The notes: generated from the letters alone by a model not told the origin. DNA of 64,000 nucleotides from Asterella californica (GCA_036924285.1 JAYKYS010000011.1:4526001-4590000), one strand, 5' to 3'. Counted from the first letter of the stretch, positions 1 to 11,934 are shown. A program made the numbers and translations.

Positions 1-985
1 AGACCTCTTGGTATGTTAGAGAAGGTGGTTGTGTCTGTGATGGGAGTTCAAACATTGATGTCCTTTCAAATGTTAAAGGACTCTAGTTATGATTTGCTCC
101 TAGGTAGGCCTTGATTGAGAGCTATGTGCACCACAGATAAGTGGCACAAGGGATATTTACGGATTGGACCTAGAGATCATAGAGTGATAGTACCTCTCTC
201 GGATGTTGGAGTTGTGACTTCTGATTATGATAGACCCACTAGTAACTACTGGGAATTTGATACGGAGGACGATCAGAGTGTCTCAGAGGTAGATACGAGA
301 GATTCTTATGATCAAGAATCCTCGTCTGATGACGAAGGATTTGGTCGAGACGAATCATTACATCAGCTTAGTGCGATTGACTTGTTGCTTTGACCAGCAG
401 TGGAGAAAAATCTTGACAAAGAAGAGTTGAGTGAAACAGAGATTGTGAGAAAACTCTATATCCTGAAGTTTGATATCAATGTCACTCAAGATGAGAAAAG
501 TAGATTCCTAGATATATTTTGGAAATATATCCATGTGTTTGCTTTTAGTTACAAGGACTTGAAAGAGGTGACTCTAGAGACTCATCGAATCGAATTAGAG
601 AAGAACGCAAGACCAGTTCGACAGAAGCAGAGAAGGGTCAATCTTACAATGACCATGATGGTCAAGGAGGAGATAGACAAGTTGAAGGAGGCAAGTTTCA
701 TTTACGAGGTGGAGAATTCAGAATGAGTTTCACCCATTGTGATTGTCAAGAAGAAGAATGATAAGTTGCGAGTGTGCATAGACTATAAGAAGCTGAATGC
801 AGTTACCAAGAATGATTATTATCCTCTACCATTTATAGATGAGATTTTGGAGGAAGTTGCTGGTCATGAGTGGTACAACTTTGGTGATGATTATAGTGGG
901 TATAACCAGATCAAGATAGCACAGGAGTACCAACAGCTGACTACTTTCACTACTCCTTGGGAAACATTTGCATTTCAAGTGATGC
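1..985 (+). pseudogene. Decayed Ty3/gypsy pol fragment (protease end plus RT start)
   Basis: One continuous reading frame carries the end of a retroviral-type aspartic protease (the LLLGRP motif near 97-114), an acidic linker, and the first part of a reverse transcriptase. The RT is recognised by VSPIVIVKKK, the RVCIDYKKLNA motif and DDYSGYNQIKI. Stops interrupt the same frame near 112, 394 and 727. The first and last sit where the family has tryptophan (TGG to TGA). The RT ends at about 985, before the FGLCNAP and YxDD boxes, where a sequence beginning TGTAACACAC starts. The 5' part lies outside the window. It is a dead fragment, of the same broad RT class as the minus-strand element at 5,350-7,930. 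Confidence 0.85.
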
Positions 986-1433
986 TGTAACACACAAGAA
1001 AATCAAAAGATGCTCGAAAGTAGTAATTTAAGGATCGAACCCACAAAGATGCAAGTAAAAATCATCCAAAAGCAATAAACATGTGACAAAGGTGATTCTT
1101 TATGATTGTCTTTTATTCTCATGGGCAGAAATCAGTCCCGGTAGAGATCAAACTCAGGTCTATCTAACAAGACAGAGTTGATAATCTTGACAAATAACAT
1201 AACAGATACAAAACAGATCAGGGACCCAAATTGCTCGAAATTAACCAAAAGTGACGATAGATGTGACAGAAAAATCCGAAACCGCTAATAACAAAAATAT
1301 CTTTGAACTTTGAGACCTCATTCTTCCCAAACCAGTCAACCAATGATGATCAAACTTCACAAAAGGTTTTACTGGACCTTTCACTCCTATCCTAAACAAA
1401 TTTCAGATCGAAATCTCAAACCAACTCTCAGAT
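986..1433 (+). mobile_element. Possible LTR-type insertion that truncates the upstream RT
   Basis: RT homology stops abruptly and is replaced by non-coding sequence starting TGTAACACAC, a typical LTR 5' terminus. A gag-like ORF begins about 450 bp downstream, which fits an LTR plus leader. The other end and a target-site duplication were not found, so the boundary and the class are inferences. Confidence 0.4.
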
Positions 1434-1613
1434 ATGGATCAAATCGTAATCTGTGCTAACTTAAGAGCTTTACAGACCCAGGTACATTTGATCCAAGATT
1501 CTAAACAAACTATTCGACCATTTGAGATGAAACTTCCGAAGTATCTTACTGATAAGACATACTTCAATCCTAGAAAGTTTCACAAAGAAATCTACTCAAA
1601 ACTCGAGCAATAG
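1434..1613 (+). pseudogene. Short gag-like N-terminal fragment
   Basis: An ATG frame of 59 codons (MDQIVICANLRALQTQV at its start) ends at TAG 1611-1613. The early segment with FEMKLPKYL and YFNP spaced like a retrotransposon capsid N-terminus suggests gag. Beyond the stop the frame decays, and a separate open stretch runs at 1,624-1,908. No zinc knuckle or protease follows. It probably belongs to the insertion that begins at 986. The assignment to gag rests on general resemblance only. Confidence 0.4.
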
Positions 1614-2224
1614 CAAATTATCCATGACTATCACAGTTTGTAGTACCCGCCTCATCACTTCTGCACCCTTCAATTTCAATCACGCGGTTGACAGACCAAA
1701 ACGATTAGGAATCATTGAACTTGACATCAAAATGATCAGGCCGTCGTCAGCACTCCATTCCAACCGACAGATCCTCAAAACTCCTCACGAGTCTCTCGGA
1801 ACAACCAGAAACGTAGCAGTAGGTATGAATTTCATCCCCCTCCACTCAATCGATCATAACGCTCTCACCCTTCCATCAAATCGATCGATTATTCAGTCCA
1901 GATTGTAGCCCCGATTGAGAGCTTTCTAACCATATCCTTCTCTTTGCGAATGGACCTCTGAAGCCTCCAGAAACCACAGAAATATCACGAGGATCATCTA
2001 GACACCATTGTAGACAAAAGTAATGAGAGCAAAAAGAGCTTTGGTTTTGTCCTTTCTTCACTCAAATTTTTCCCTTAGAACGAATTTTTACTCCCAATGA
2101 GACACAAGACATCAACAAGACTCTAAGACATCAGAAAATCCTTGAGACATGTCGAAGGATTCTTTGCGGTCCGTAACTACACAGAAGCGCTCAACCAGAA
2201 TGGAACGTTTGAATCGCAGACTAA

Positions 2225-2968
2225 TACAAAGTCAATATTACAACCTGGAAATGATCTACAATAAAAGATACGATAAAACAAAACGGTGGATTTATCACTC
2301 GATTGAAATATTCTTGTTCGAAGTTTCTCACGGTCCAAGCCCCATGATTGATCATCGGTCTGTAATGACACCGGACATCGACCCAAAGGTTGAAAAGAAC
2401 GTCTGATGGATAGTTGAGATCCATTGTTCCTCACAACAAGATTTACATCGTCATATCTCAAATCTCTGTGTATGTAACAATCGGAAGGATCACCGGAAGC
2501 TGTAGCTCCATCACCCTCCTCATGAATTCATTGCCAAAGTACGCAACTAACCATTGTCGAAAGTGGTCGTGGTGGATGCAATGAAGCTTAATGTGAAACG
2601 GATTCAGAAAAGGAAGATCCGGAGCCGGTATCAGACCTCCGTCCATAACCACCACGCTTGCAGTTCTTCACTTCTCCATGTAGACCTCCGAGAACTCTCA
2701 CAAATCACCCATTGAGAGAGAATGCCGTATGAACTCTCGACCCACCATTTTATACACAAATGTGGCAACAAGGACCACTGAAGTGAACGCGCACAGATCG
2801 ATGACTTGGCACGTTCCTCTACCGTACGATCACTTAAACAGATAATCACAAATGTGACACTCATCACATCGTTCGACGAGTTACGCGATATTGTTCACGA
2901 AACACAAAAAAGAAACACAACATACGTTCCACGAGAATTTCACACAAGAGTCGAACCACAACATGACA
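2225..2968 (-). repeat. Truncated copy 2 of the 2.27-kb TGTC...GACA repeat family
   Basis: On the minus strand this begins TGTCATGTTGTGG and aligns along its length with the start of the complete copy at 18,978 (TGTCGTGTTGTGAG). It includes the shared translated segments NPFHIKL, HFRQW and VILPIVTY, and ends near the segment matching about 19,705. It has lost roughly the last two thirds of the unit. Its 5' terminus abuts an integrase-like remnant at 2,969, so it inserted into that older element. Confidence 0.75.
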
Positions 2969-3440
2969 TCGCTCTAACTGCCTGGTTCGTAAAGCAATGA
3001 GTGAAGTACGATCTATATCATCTTCTCACGATAGCGTAGCTCACGTAGGAAAGTCCTCTTCAGCAAGCATGATTGGTTTTTGTCCCAACATAAGCTCAAC
3101 CGGCATATAGCCCGTTGAGCTTATGTCGTGGTATAGTGTGTAGTTCTATCTGTCCATAAAGCAAATGAAAGTAGTCTCAGTCAGTCTCTAGGCCTACCAT
3201 CACATGTTTTTACTAAAGCGTGAACAATAGAATGGTGCCCTCGTTCATTTTTACCAATGTTTTCTGGATTCATGACAGTAGTGAGACAAAGCTTCACTCC
3301 ATAAAGAGCAAAGAACTCCTTCGCTTCTGCGTCTCTCAACTTTATCCATATTTGTCCGTAATTTCCCAATAGATCCATTAACGACAGATGATATCTTCAA
3401 GCACTGTAGTGTCGCATGATTACTCCTTTTGCCCATTTAG
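2969..3440 (-). pseudogene. Integrase core remnant, probably the tail of element B
   Basis: Minus-strand frames read as the second half of a Ty3/gypsy integrase: AKEFFALYGVKL, then MNPENIGKNERGHHSIVHAL (the N-P-E-x-x-G-K-x-E-R-G catalytic-glutamate region), then LLSFALWTDRTTH and a degraded stretch ending RTRQLER. Several frameshifts and stops are present. The wording matches the integrase that normally accompanies the element B type of RT found upstream on the same strand, so it is likely the far end of that element. It is cut at 2,968 by the repeat copy above. Confidence 0.65.
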
Positions 3441-3639
3441 TATACAAGATATCGTTCCCATAGAGGATTTGTACAAATAACGCTACTCTAAGTTCTAAGA
3501 TTTGTTCAAACACACGGGTTTTGTCTAGAAATCTCGTCTTCTCACAAAACCACACGGCTTCCAGACCCTCCAAAAGGTGCTCTGGACCTAAACAAACAAC
3601 TACTAACTAAGATATCACACAATTATCTACAGAGAAGCT

Positions 3640-5291
3640 CGGGAAGACGCTTCCTGCTTCCAGGTCACTTCTATCGGTCTTCTCAGTACCGTCTTCCCGA
3701 AGCAATTCTCAGCTTCTAGGGGTTCAACTCGGCTTCTCACACCTCCAGAAGACTGCTCCTGCTTCGCAGAAGTCGACGAGCAACGGCTGTTACATCTTAC
3801 TCTCTCTCTCTCACACATTCCAACGGGTTAGATTAATCACAAGGTGTATGCCCCCTGTAGCCTTCCCAGGCTTCTGCCTACGGAAACGGTCTTCTTGCAG
3901 CACTACAACGACATTCACCTTCACGGAAGCTCAATAGAAGTCTCGAAAGCTCACTAGAAGAAGGTAAGAAGAGGGGGAAGATGGGAGAAGAAGGGAAGAA
4001 GGGAAAATCCAAACGAGAGAAAAACAAGATAAGAATAAGAAATTAAGACTTCGACATGCTTCTAGTCCGGATCCTGACTAACAAGCCATCCCTGCTTGTA
4101 ATAGTTTGGGGAGGAAGACAACAAACATGCTCACAGTTACACAGTCTTCTACTTGAGGATGTCGTCTTCTGCTGAGGAAAGAAGGCTTCTTTCTTCTTCT
4201 CTCGCTGCTCCGACTACTCTGTCTTCTGGGATCCCTTATCCATAAGATCATCCGTACGTGGATCCGAAGTGCTCCACTGGATGAGCCAAGCTGCGAATCT
4301 GCACAACTGTTGAGAGTCACCGCCACTCAAGAAGAATACTTCTCATGCACAATCGGAAGCGAATTCAAGGAAATTCCTCACCCAGAAGACACAGACAAAG
4401 CTTCTGCACTCAAATCAGCAATCCATTCCCCTAGAAGAAGACACATTGGCGTTGGGAAGCTCACTCCCTCTACTTTCTGCTCCTACTCCTCGACACACTA
4501 GTCTAGCCAGCAGGACTACACGAGGAATGTCGTTCTCTACTCCTAAACTGTCCACTACCTCCATCTACATCTTCGAACCATTGCTGGCAACGAGCATGCA
4601 GACCCCTCCGGTATAATCCTAATCTATTCGTATGTCACTAACATCGGGTGTAGTGTGTGTGCGCACAACAGTGTGTGCACAAATGTCTCTTGTGCTTAAT
4701 ATGTATAATGTGCCTGCACCGTAAAATGTGTATGAGTGTGCAGCAGCTCGAATTCCTACTCTCAGCGATTTGTCCTCGCCTTCTTCCTAGTTGTGAATCG
4801 ATCCTGGCTCCACTCAATTTCACTTCGCTGGCCCTCCTCGCTCAAGTCGATCACCTTCCAACTCGATCTTCTAGTCAAAAATGAGCTCGATGCGAGAAGC
4901 GGTAGTGTTTCGGTGCTAATGCGCTTCCTGTGCATCTTCTCGCGCAGTTTAGGGATTTTTGACCTACCCGACTTACCTAACCTACTCAGTGCTACCTGGA
5001 AGGTACACCTACTTCTTACGTGGTTAAGCTTCCACGATTGCCGTCTTCCAGAAGATACGTGTCTTCTGTCTTTCACCGTCGTCCGTCTTCTGAAGATACA
5101 ACTAAGAAGACGCTTCTCAGAAGACAGCCGTCTTCCGAAGAAGTCAACTTCTTATTTCGAAAAAGATCGTAAGATCATCTTCCTTCTAAGGAAGCCGTAA
5201 TCTTAAGTAACAAAGCTTCTTCAGTTATACAAACAAGTATTAATCTAAAAAATTTCAAAAATTTGTGCATCCTGTAAATTGTGGGCACCAC
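3640..5291 (-). repeat. Probable 3' LTR or LTR-proximal region of element A, rich in GAAGAC/GTCTTC
   Basis: This stretch lies directly downstream (minus strand) of the element A integrase and has no conserved coding sequence. A TGTGGTGCCCAC start at about 5,291, following a purine-rich GAGGGTGGGCG run, could be the LTR edge. The region carries many GAAGAC hexamers in both orientations; I count 17 between 3,643 and 5,135. A second LTR was not found, so the extent is inferred. Short ORFs here look like chance. Confidence 0.4.
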
Positions 5292-5349
5292 ATACGCCCA
5301 CCCTCACATGTTTGCGTCCCTGCAAACATCAGTGTTTCAGCACTTCTGT

Positions 5350-6475
5350 TCACGTCCAGTACTTCTTGACACGCCATCCATTTACGCGAGTGGTCATCAA
5401 CGTACCATCTAACTCTTCCAACTGCAAGGAGCCATTGGTGAAGACCTCCAAGACTCGGTAAGGACCCATCCAGCGAAGATGAAGTTTCCCATGGAACTTA
5501 AGATGTCGATTGTCATAGAGAAGAACCAAGTCTCCATCTGCGACGGTTACCTTCTTCAGCTTGTCATCATAGTTCACCTTACGTTGCGCTTGTACTTCGT
5601 ACGTCTTCTCCAAAGCTGCATTCCTGTCATCTTCGAACTCTACAAAGTTTAGAAGACGCTGCTCCTAGCTTTCCTCTTCTTCCATGTGTTCGGTTACGGC
5701 TAACCTGTAAGTAGGGACCTCTAACTCGATGGACACAACAGGCGTCATGCCATAAATTAGGTAGAAGAGTGTCTTCTGAGTCGTGACTTTCGGTAAAATC
5801 CTGAAAGCTCATAACACAGATGGCAATTTTGTGTCTCAATCATACGCATGGTTAACAGTTACCTTATTTAGGATGTTACATAGAAGACCATTCGACTTCT
5901 CTGTCATTCCGTTAGCTTTCGGGTTGTACGGAGTCGTCTTCCGATGCTTTATCCTGAAGTACTGGGTCAAGAGAGAAATAGTCTCATTTAAGAAATGAGT
6001 ACCCCTATCTGATACTAGTTCCAGCGGACATCCGTATCGAGTGATAATGTTGTGCTAGAGGAACCTGACTACCACTGCGGCGTCGTTCTTCCTTGTGGCT
6101 TCGCCCTCCACCATCTTGGTAGCATAGTCGGTAGCTATCAAAATATACCGTGCTCGTGTTCTTCTACCCACCGGGGCGATAGACCCAACAAAGTCGATTC
6201 TCCACTTTTCAAAAGGAGCAAGCGGAAGAATGAGAGTAAGAGGCCACCTAGTAGTAGCTGTTGGTCTTTCCACCCTCTGGCACGCATCACATTTCCTGAT
6301 CTCCTGAAAAGTGTCTCTAAACATGATCGGCCACCCGTAACCGACGTCCAACATCTTCTTCACTGTGATCTTTAGCCCGTAGTGACCTCCATCGTCTTCG
6401 TAGTGAAGATCCATGATCACAGACTTAATCTCTGAAGGCCCAAGGCATCTCCTTAGCTTTTCATCATGTCCCTTC
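5350..6475 (-). pseudogene. Integrase of Ty3/gypsy element A (decayed)
   Basis: Minus-strand sequence contains, in order, the zinc-binding part (HYGL near the start, then CDACQR), the core with WRIDFVG (first Asp), LVSDRGTHF (second Asp) and YNPKANGMTEKSN (catalytic Glu region), and the C-terminal GPY/F-like module with LRWMGPYRVLEVF, ending in a stop at 5,350. In-frame stops occur near 6,058 (TAG), twice around 5,805-5,840 where tryptophan is expected (TGG to TGA), and near 5,670. No chromodomain is seen. It continues the RT-RNase H frame upstream through an acidic linker. Confidence 0.85.
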
Positions 6476-7925
6476 CTAAACAGGATATCCTGGAAGATGA
6501 CGTAGGGACCTACCTTGTGTAAGAAGAAGCCCTCTGCTCCGCATCCAATCCCTCGGGATACTGTTGGTCTTCCAAGAACTTCCTTAAGTCCTTGAAGATC
6601 GATTCTTCTGTGAAAGTCGCAAAGACTGGATCAGAAGATCTAGTCTCGTCTTCTGGGAAGCAGGCGGTACGCCCCCCCTCAGATGAAAGTGTCTCTGCGA
6701 AAACTGAAAACAGCTTCTCGTCAGGAAACTCGTCTTCCACCTCATCTTCTCGTCGTTCCGTCTCCAATCTGGATAGGTAGTCAACATTAACATGCTATCT
6801 TCCAAGCCTGTACTCAACTGTGTAAGTGAATTCCTGGAGTAAAAGAATCCACCTAGCTATCCTACCAGACAAATCTGCTTTCTTCACGAGATGTTTCAAA
6901 GAAAAATGATCCACATAGAAGACAAACGGGTTGGCTAGAAGATAGTGCCTAAACTTCCTGCAGGAGTAAATCATGCCAAGACACTCCCTTTGAGTTGTAG
7001 AGTACTTCTTCTCTGCATCACTGAGTTGTCTTCTCACATAGTAGATGGGATAATCCTTCTTCTTCTCATCTTTCTGACTCAATACCACCCCTATGGCGAA
7101 AGCAAAAACATCCACATAAATGTGGAAGACTTTCTCCCAATCAGGTGGCCTTAGGACAAGAGATTCCGACAGAAGCCTTTTCATTTCTTCGAATGCTTCT
7201 TGCTGCTCAGAAGACCGAAGGTAAGGTTCGTCCTTCTTCAGCAACTTGGTAAGTCGTCTTGCTACCTCTGCGTACCTGTCAATAAACCTCGTGTAGTATC
7301 TTACGTTGTCCAAGAAGCTTCTCAACTGAGTCAGGTTAGCAGGTGGGTGAAGTTTCATGATGACTTCCACCTTAGCACAGTCGACTTCTATACCTCTTCC
7401 AGAAATCCTATGTCTTAGCAAAATTCCCTTTGACATACCAAAGAAGCACTTCTCCGGGTGAAGAGCTAAACGATGTTCTCTACACTTCAAAAAACACTTC
7501 CTTAGAAATATCATGTGATCTTCTTTTGATCCAAACACAAAAAAATCATCCAAGAATATCTCCATGAATGTGCGAAGATACTCCTTGAAGATTGTAATCA
7601 TCAGTCTCTGAAATGTGGCGGGTGCGTTGCATAAACCAAACGGTATTTGATTATACGCGTACGTGCCCCAATCAGTAGTGAAGATGATTTTCGACTTGTC
7701 TTCTTCTCTGATTGAAACTTGGTTGTATTCAGAATACCCATCCAGGAAGCTGTAGAACTCATGTCCTGCTACCTGGTCTAACACAGAATCAGTGAATGGT
7801 AAAGGATGATGATCCTTTTTCGTGGCCAAGTTCAGCTTTTGGAAGTCATGACACACTCGGATCTTACCTGTCTGCTTCTTTGGCACGATGACAATAGGAG
7901 CTACCCATTCACTACTAAGTACTGG
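6476..7925 (-). pseudogene. Reverse transcriptase-RNase H of Ty3/gypsy element A
   Basis: A 363-codon open frame (6,795-7,886) preceded by in-frame RT sequence up to about 7,925 carries APIVIVPKK, KIRVCHDFQKLN, DGYSEYNQVSI, PFGLCNAPATFQRLM, the FLDD active-site box (IFLDDFFVFG), and then RNase H with VDVFAFAIGVVLSQ and YSTTQRECLGMIYSCRKF. The first RNase H Asp context is changed (VDVF instead of the usual TDAS), so activity is doubtful. After 6,795 an acidic linker leads into the integrase. Gag and protease of this element are absent. Upstream it joins a 70-bp piece of another LTR at 7,926-7,996. Confidence 0.88.
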
Positions 7926-7996
7926 TGGCGATCGTGGAGGTTGAGAGATCCGAGGGGGGGGGGGTAGTTGATCGATGAGATCGTGGAGGGTTTACA
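7926..7996 (-). repeat. 5' end fragment of the TGTAA...TTACA LTR family at the element A/B junction
   Basis: On the minus strand this reads TGTAAACCCTCCACGATC, then a run of C and CTCTCAACCTCCACGATCG. It matches the first ~75 bp of the complete 916-bp copy at 21,912, including the poly-C run. It starts exactly where element B's RT frame stops making sense (after the residues VADL) and ends just before element A's RT. It may be the remnant of element A's own 5' LTR. Confidence 0.7.
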
Positions 7997-8799
7997 GGTC
8001 TGCAACGAACTTTCTGCAACCATCAGAAGTCACAGCTTCGTCCTTGTCCTCCACCGGATAGTCTTTCATGGGGATATCATCCAGAAATGTGACAGTTATC
8101 TCAAGTACAAACTCCCATAACATCTTATGCATCGCGTTTTGCATATGTGTGAGTTTGTCGCACCCTGAGGTGAGTACACATCCGCATCAACTCCAAAGGT
8201 CGCATGGTAGTCAAGTCTATACTCTCCAAAGCAAGCTGAAACTGATCATAACCTGAAAACATATCTCCAATAGAATAGATTGATCTTCCAGCAAACACCT
8301 CAGCTACTTCATCAACCACAGGTCCTGTCTCCACGTTTCGAATCGTGATGTTATTGGCAGGCTGCAAGTCTTGGATGAAGCATAGAGCTCATGTCTCCTT
8401 AGGTATTGTGAACCGTCGGCTAGAGTACGGAGCCATAGATGATTCAAGAATACTCATTCGTATTCTCTCCTTCAGCAACTCAATGACCTTCGATAGCAAG
8501 GCACGAGGGACTAGAATCGGCTTCAAGTCCCAAGGTACGTGAGGAACAGTGAAGATAACCATCGGAGCTATCACACTAGGATCCACACAACCAATCTCTC
8601 CAGCTGAGAAATAAAATGCCTTACCACGACTAACTATCATCTTCTCTAAAGCTCTTTTTTCCACTTCAGTCAAGAAGCCACCCCCTCCTATTTGAAGTTG
8701 CTCGAGTGAGTGAACCGGTGTCTCTTGAGTCTCTTGAGTGAACCGGTGTCCTACTTGTCTAAGATTTCTAAGCACATGCTCAGTGGCTGCTAACTCCAT
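7997..8799 (-). pseudogene. Reverse transcriptase N-terminal half of element B
   Basis: Minus-strand frames show an RT of a distinct gypsy lineage: RRFTIPKET, DLQPANNITIRN, GPVVDEVAEVFAGR, IYSIGDMFSGYDQFQLAL, and after a frameshift around 8,190 the FLDD box (VTFLDDIPMKD, near 8,090). The upstream part (8,389-8,799) is the linker between protease and RT, with VEKRALEKMI. The frame ends at 7,997 where an LTR start is inserted. RNase H is missing at this site. It is clearly different from the element A RT next door, so two elements are present. Confidence 0.8.
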
Positions 8800-9439
8800 C
8801 TGCTGTCGTGAATCAACAAGTAACTAGGTCGCCACTGGTTTCACCTTCCTCGCTACTATTTTGTATTTTGTGTGCACCTCTGCTTCTTGAAGAGAGCCAC
8901 ACCACCAGACTCTATCTTTCCATCCACTCTCTAGCCTCGGATGAGGATAAGATTGTAAGCACTAGACAACCTCCTCATAGACTTTACGAGAGTGGATGGA
9001 GATCATCACCTTTTCTCTCATCTGCTCCATCAACCTATCTACATCATCCAACCAACGAACAAAAGACTGTACACCTACAAACTCCTCGTAGACATCAAAA
9101 ATCATCTCGTTTTCCTTCAGAACTCTTGTACAGCACTGATCTACCGCATACTTCTCCATCTGCCTTCTACTCTTCTCAGTCAGATCAACTACCCGCGTGA
9201 ACTCACTCTAATCGTCAAAACTAAAAGTCATCAAACCAGATTTCCAACTATGTACAGCATGGCTTCTCTCTAAATCTTGAGCAACCTCTTCACCAGCCTC
9301 TTGTGATCTCTCAGGCTACTCAAGCGGGACCATAGTAGCAGTAGACCCATCACTCTTGCTATCCCGTCCTACAAGAGTGGTTTCTGAAAAGCCTTACTCC
9401 TACAAATAAGAGAATCTCTCAAAGTTTGTCGGTTTCGTT

Positions 9440-9800
9440 CGTGATTCATATGTACAGTCAAAAACTGCACAGAACGTCTATTATTTGGACTACGGATCCC
9501 AGCATACCGTCATCCATCACCATGGTCTCCATTCGAACTGCAGTGAGATAAGACTGACCAAGAATCACAAGATATGAAGCAAAAGACTGTACGAAGAAGT
9601 GCTGATCTATCTCCACATCACTTATCTTCATCTTCACGTCAAGACAAGCGCCGTATAACTCACCCTTCTAGTTGTTTGTTGCACGTAACACCCAACCATG
9701 GTTCAGTTTGATAGACCATTGACCTCTCTCTTTACACCTCCCGTGACATGATGTTGATCTCAGATCCGTGATCAACTAAAGCAGCAACATGTTCAAGTAA
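9440..9800 (-). pseudogene. Aspartic protease of element B (DHGS type)
   Basis: The minus strand reads AALVDHGSEINIMSREV, then after stops ISDVEIDQHFFVQ and YLVILGQSYLTA. This matches the order of a retropepsin: catalytic D-x-G (here DHGS), a middle strand, and the ILGQ C-terminal motif. At least two in-frame stops are visible. It lies between the gag-linker ORF and the RT of the same element, in the expected order. No usable product is expected. Confidence 0.65.
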
Positions 9801-9870
9801 ACTTCCAAGACGGACTCGTGTAGCAGTCGTAGCACGAGCTCAATGCTTTTTCTGAAGTCACTATCAGTAG

Positions 9871-10440
9871 CTAGACTCTCCTCACCAGCTCATCATCAAA
9901 CTCAATGGTATTGATACCAGCAACTAACGCTTCTTGCTGGTAGCCCTGGTCATCAATCTCCTGAAAATACACCTTCTCGAATTTTGCATCATTCACAGAA
10001 GCTCCTACCACATCTATCATTTGACTTTCTACTTGTTCAGACATCACCTGTCTCTTTCGTTTGATGATGTCGATGATCAGTTCGTGAAACTCCCTCTTTG
10101 CAATACTAAGAACCTCCCTAAGAAAAAACTCGATTCGCGCATCCAGTATCCTTTGCTCCAAGATGCTCCTCAGAGTAGATGTTTCAATATCAGCCGCCAA
10201 CTTGTAGGCCGGTCCCTTCTCTTTCTCTTGGGCAGTAAACCTCCTTCCAGCAGCCGTTGGCTCTTGTTGAGACCTCTGCACATCCTCCATCGGACCTGGT
10301 GCATGTGGAGGAGCTTGAGAAATAGAGGGGATGTCCTCTAGAGGAGCTGCTCGCCTCCTTGTGACTCTCCGTCTATCTCCAGTCTCCTCAGGAACTCCAG
10401 TATCAAGTTCAGAGGCTTCTCGCCGCCTCTTTTCCTCCAC
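9871..10440 (-). pseudogene. Gag-protease linker ORF of element B
   Basis: A 189-codon open frame is rich in charged residues, with an Arg-rich start (RRRVTRRRAAPL) and a helical part containing FTAQEKEKGPAYKLAADIE, ILDARIEFFLREVLSIAKRE and LIIDIIKRKRQ. This segment normally sits between the zinc knuckle and the protease in this gypsy lineage, and here it lies between them. It is open over its whole length but isolated by stops on both sides. No enzymatic motif is present. Confidence 0.6.
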
Positions 10441-10601
10441 AAAAACATCCTGTCAATGAACGTGTCTATCCACATCCAAGAATACTCTGATAGAAGCAGG
10501 GTCTACATGATCTCCTCACCTTGTGACCCTACTAATAGACTCGGCTCCTCTCTTCAATATCTCATAAGGAACGAGAGCAATACTCTTCTCAGCAGTCCTA
10601 T

Positions 10602-11336
10602 CTAGCAACGTAAGACTAGAAGAGACTTCGATATGCGAGCATATACATCAAAATTTACCAGCGGTGCCATCAACGCAGTTGCCGTTGCAGTCGCAGCAAT
10701 CTGAAGTAGACTCCTCATGCCTCCTTGCCCAAATTGCGTGCTCAACAGCTCTCCAGTGGAAGAAAGGTGCAACCTACCGTTCTGATAGCGAACCACACCA
10801 TCTCGCAAAGCAGCTGTGAGCTCTTGACAGTCTCCTCGGAAATGATCAAGTCCGTCACACCATATACATCTACGAACAAGAGCACCTCCTGGACATGCAC
10901 CAGTAGGCGCCGGTGGCTGCTCCCTCTGCAAGCCGGCTAGCTCCATCTTCAACTCACGCATCTGCCAGATAAGGTCTTCGATCTGATTTTGCTGACCATG
11001 GTTCTCCGCAGGTCTTTGAACAGGTGCTCTTTGTGCAAGAACCAGCACAACTAGCATCAAAGGAACTGCAGCCGGGACAACAGGTCTGGGAGCAGGAGCT
11101 AGAGGCTGCTGTACTTGAGGAGCTAGAGGCTGCTGTACTTGAGGAGCAGCATAAAGTTGAGTGATCAGTTCTACAAGCGGTCGTCCTCCTACAACCACTC
11201 TCTCTCGTCTCGGTCTTTTTAGAACAGCCAAGGCGTCCTCAACGCTCCTCCAATCCATAGTAACACCTCCTTCAGCCGATCGATCTGCTAACATGAAGAA
11301 TAACCGATCTGCCGTAACATCATCGGTAGCTTGCAA
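10602..11336 (-). pseudogene. Gag nucleocapsid part of element B with zinc knuckle
   Basis: This 244-codon open frame has a Pro/Gln/Ala-rich middle (two copies of APQVQQPLAP), then a coiled segment, then a CCHC zinc knuckle CIWCDGLDHFRGDC (C-x2-C-x4-H-x4-C, intact) at about residues 157-170. The knuckle is followed by VVRYQNGRLHLSSTGELL, typical of the sequence after the knuckle in this lineage. It lies directly downstream (minus strand) of the capsid fragments at 11,404-11,934 and is separated from them by a frame break. Confidence 0.75.
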
Positions 11337-11403
11337 GAAAAGCTCTGTTCTCTTAGCATCTAAGGTTATGCGTTCAAGCGTTGAGAGCTGTCGGTATCTC
11401 TTA

Positions 11404-11934
11404 TCAAAACTCTCTCAACAACTCATTTAGGCTCATCATACGATCAGGTTGCTGCTCAACCCAATCCAGAAACGTCCTCCTAGTAACTCTCTCTGAATCC
11501 TCTTCAAGAAACTTCTCTCGAAGAGATCGCTCAAAACTCATCCAGATATCAAGATTTCTTCTGTGCACATCCCTAACTTGGTCTCGCAATTCAGGGATCA
11601 CAGTCAACTCAAAACTAGCTATCATCTCAACATCAGTAACTCTAACCAGTTCCATCTCTCCTCTATACTAACGCATATATCTAGAAATATCTCTATCCTC
11701 AAACCTTCCACACTTATTCACAGTCGCTTGTAAAGCCCTGGTGGACTTTAACTCACCCCCTCCAACGATCGGATGTTGTTGGACAAGGGTCACAAGCGTC
11801 TTCAAGATCTCAGCCGTATCCAGACCAGATGCAGATGTCGCTGCAGAAGACGTAGGTGCAGTTGAAGTTGCAGCATTAGATGTTGATGCTCCGGCCGTAG
11901 AGATAGTAACAGCACTTCCGCTCTTGTGATCCAT
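11404..11934 (-). pseudogene. Gag N-terminal/capsid part of element B
   Basis: Two minus-strand frames form this part. One starts MDHKSGSAVTIST with an Ala/Ser/Thr-rich N-terminus and ends RDISRYMR at 11,668. The other (11,404-11,655) has RVTDVEMIASFELTVIPELR, FERSLREKFLEE and RTFLDWVEQQ, consistent with a capsid domain. The stop between them probably replaces a sense codon. The start lies about 100 bp from a degraded primer binding site, in the correct order for an LTR element. Confidence 0.65.

Noticed and set aside
4620..4760. GTGTG/GCGCAC alternating stretch as a regulatory palindrome
   Set aside because: It is a short imperfect GT-rich run without symmetry beyond simple-sequence composition.
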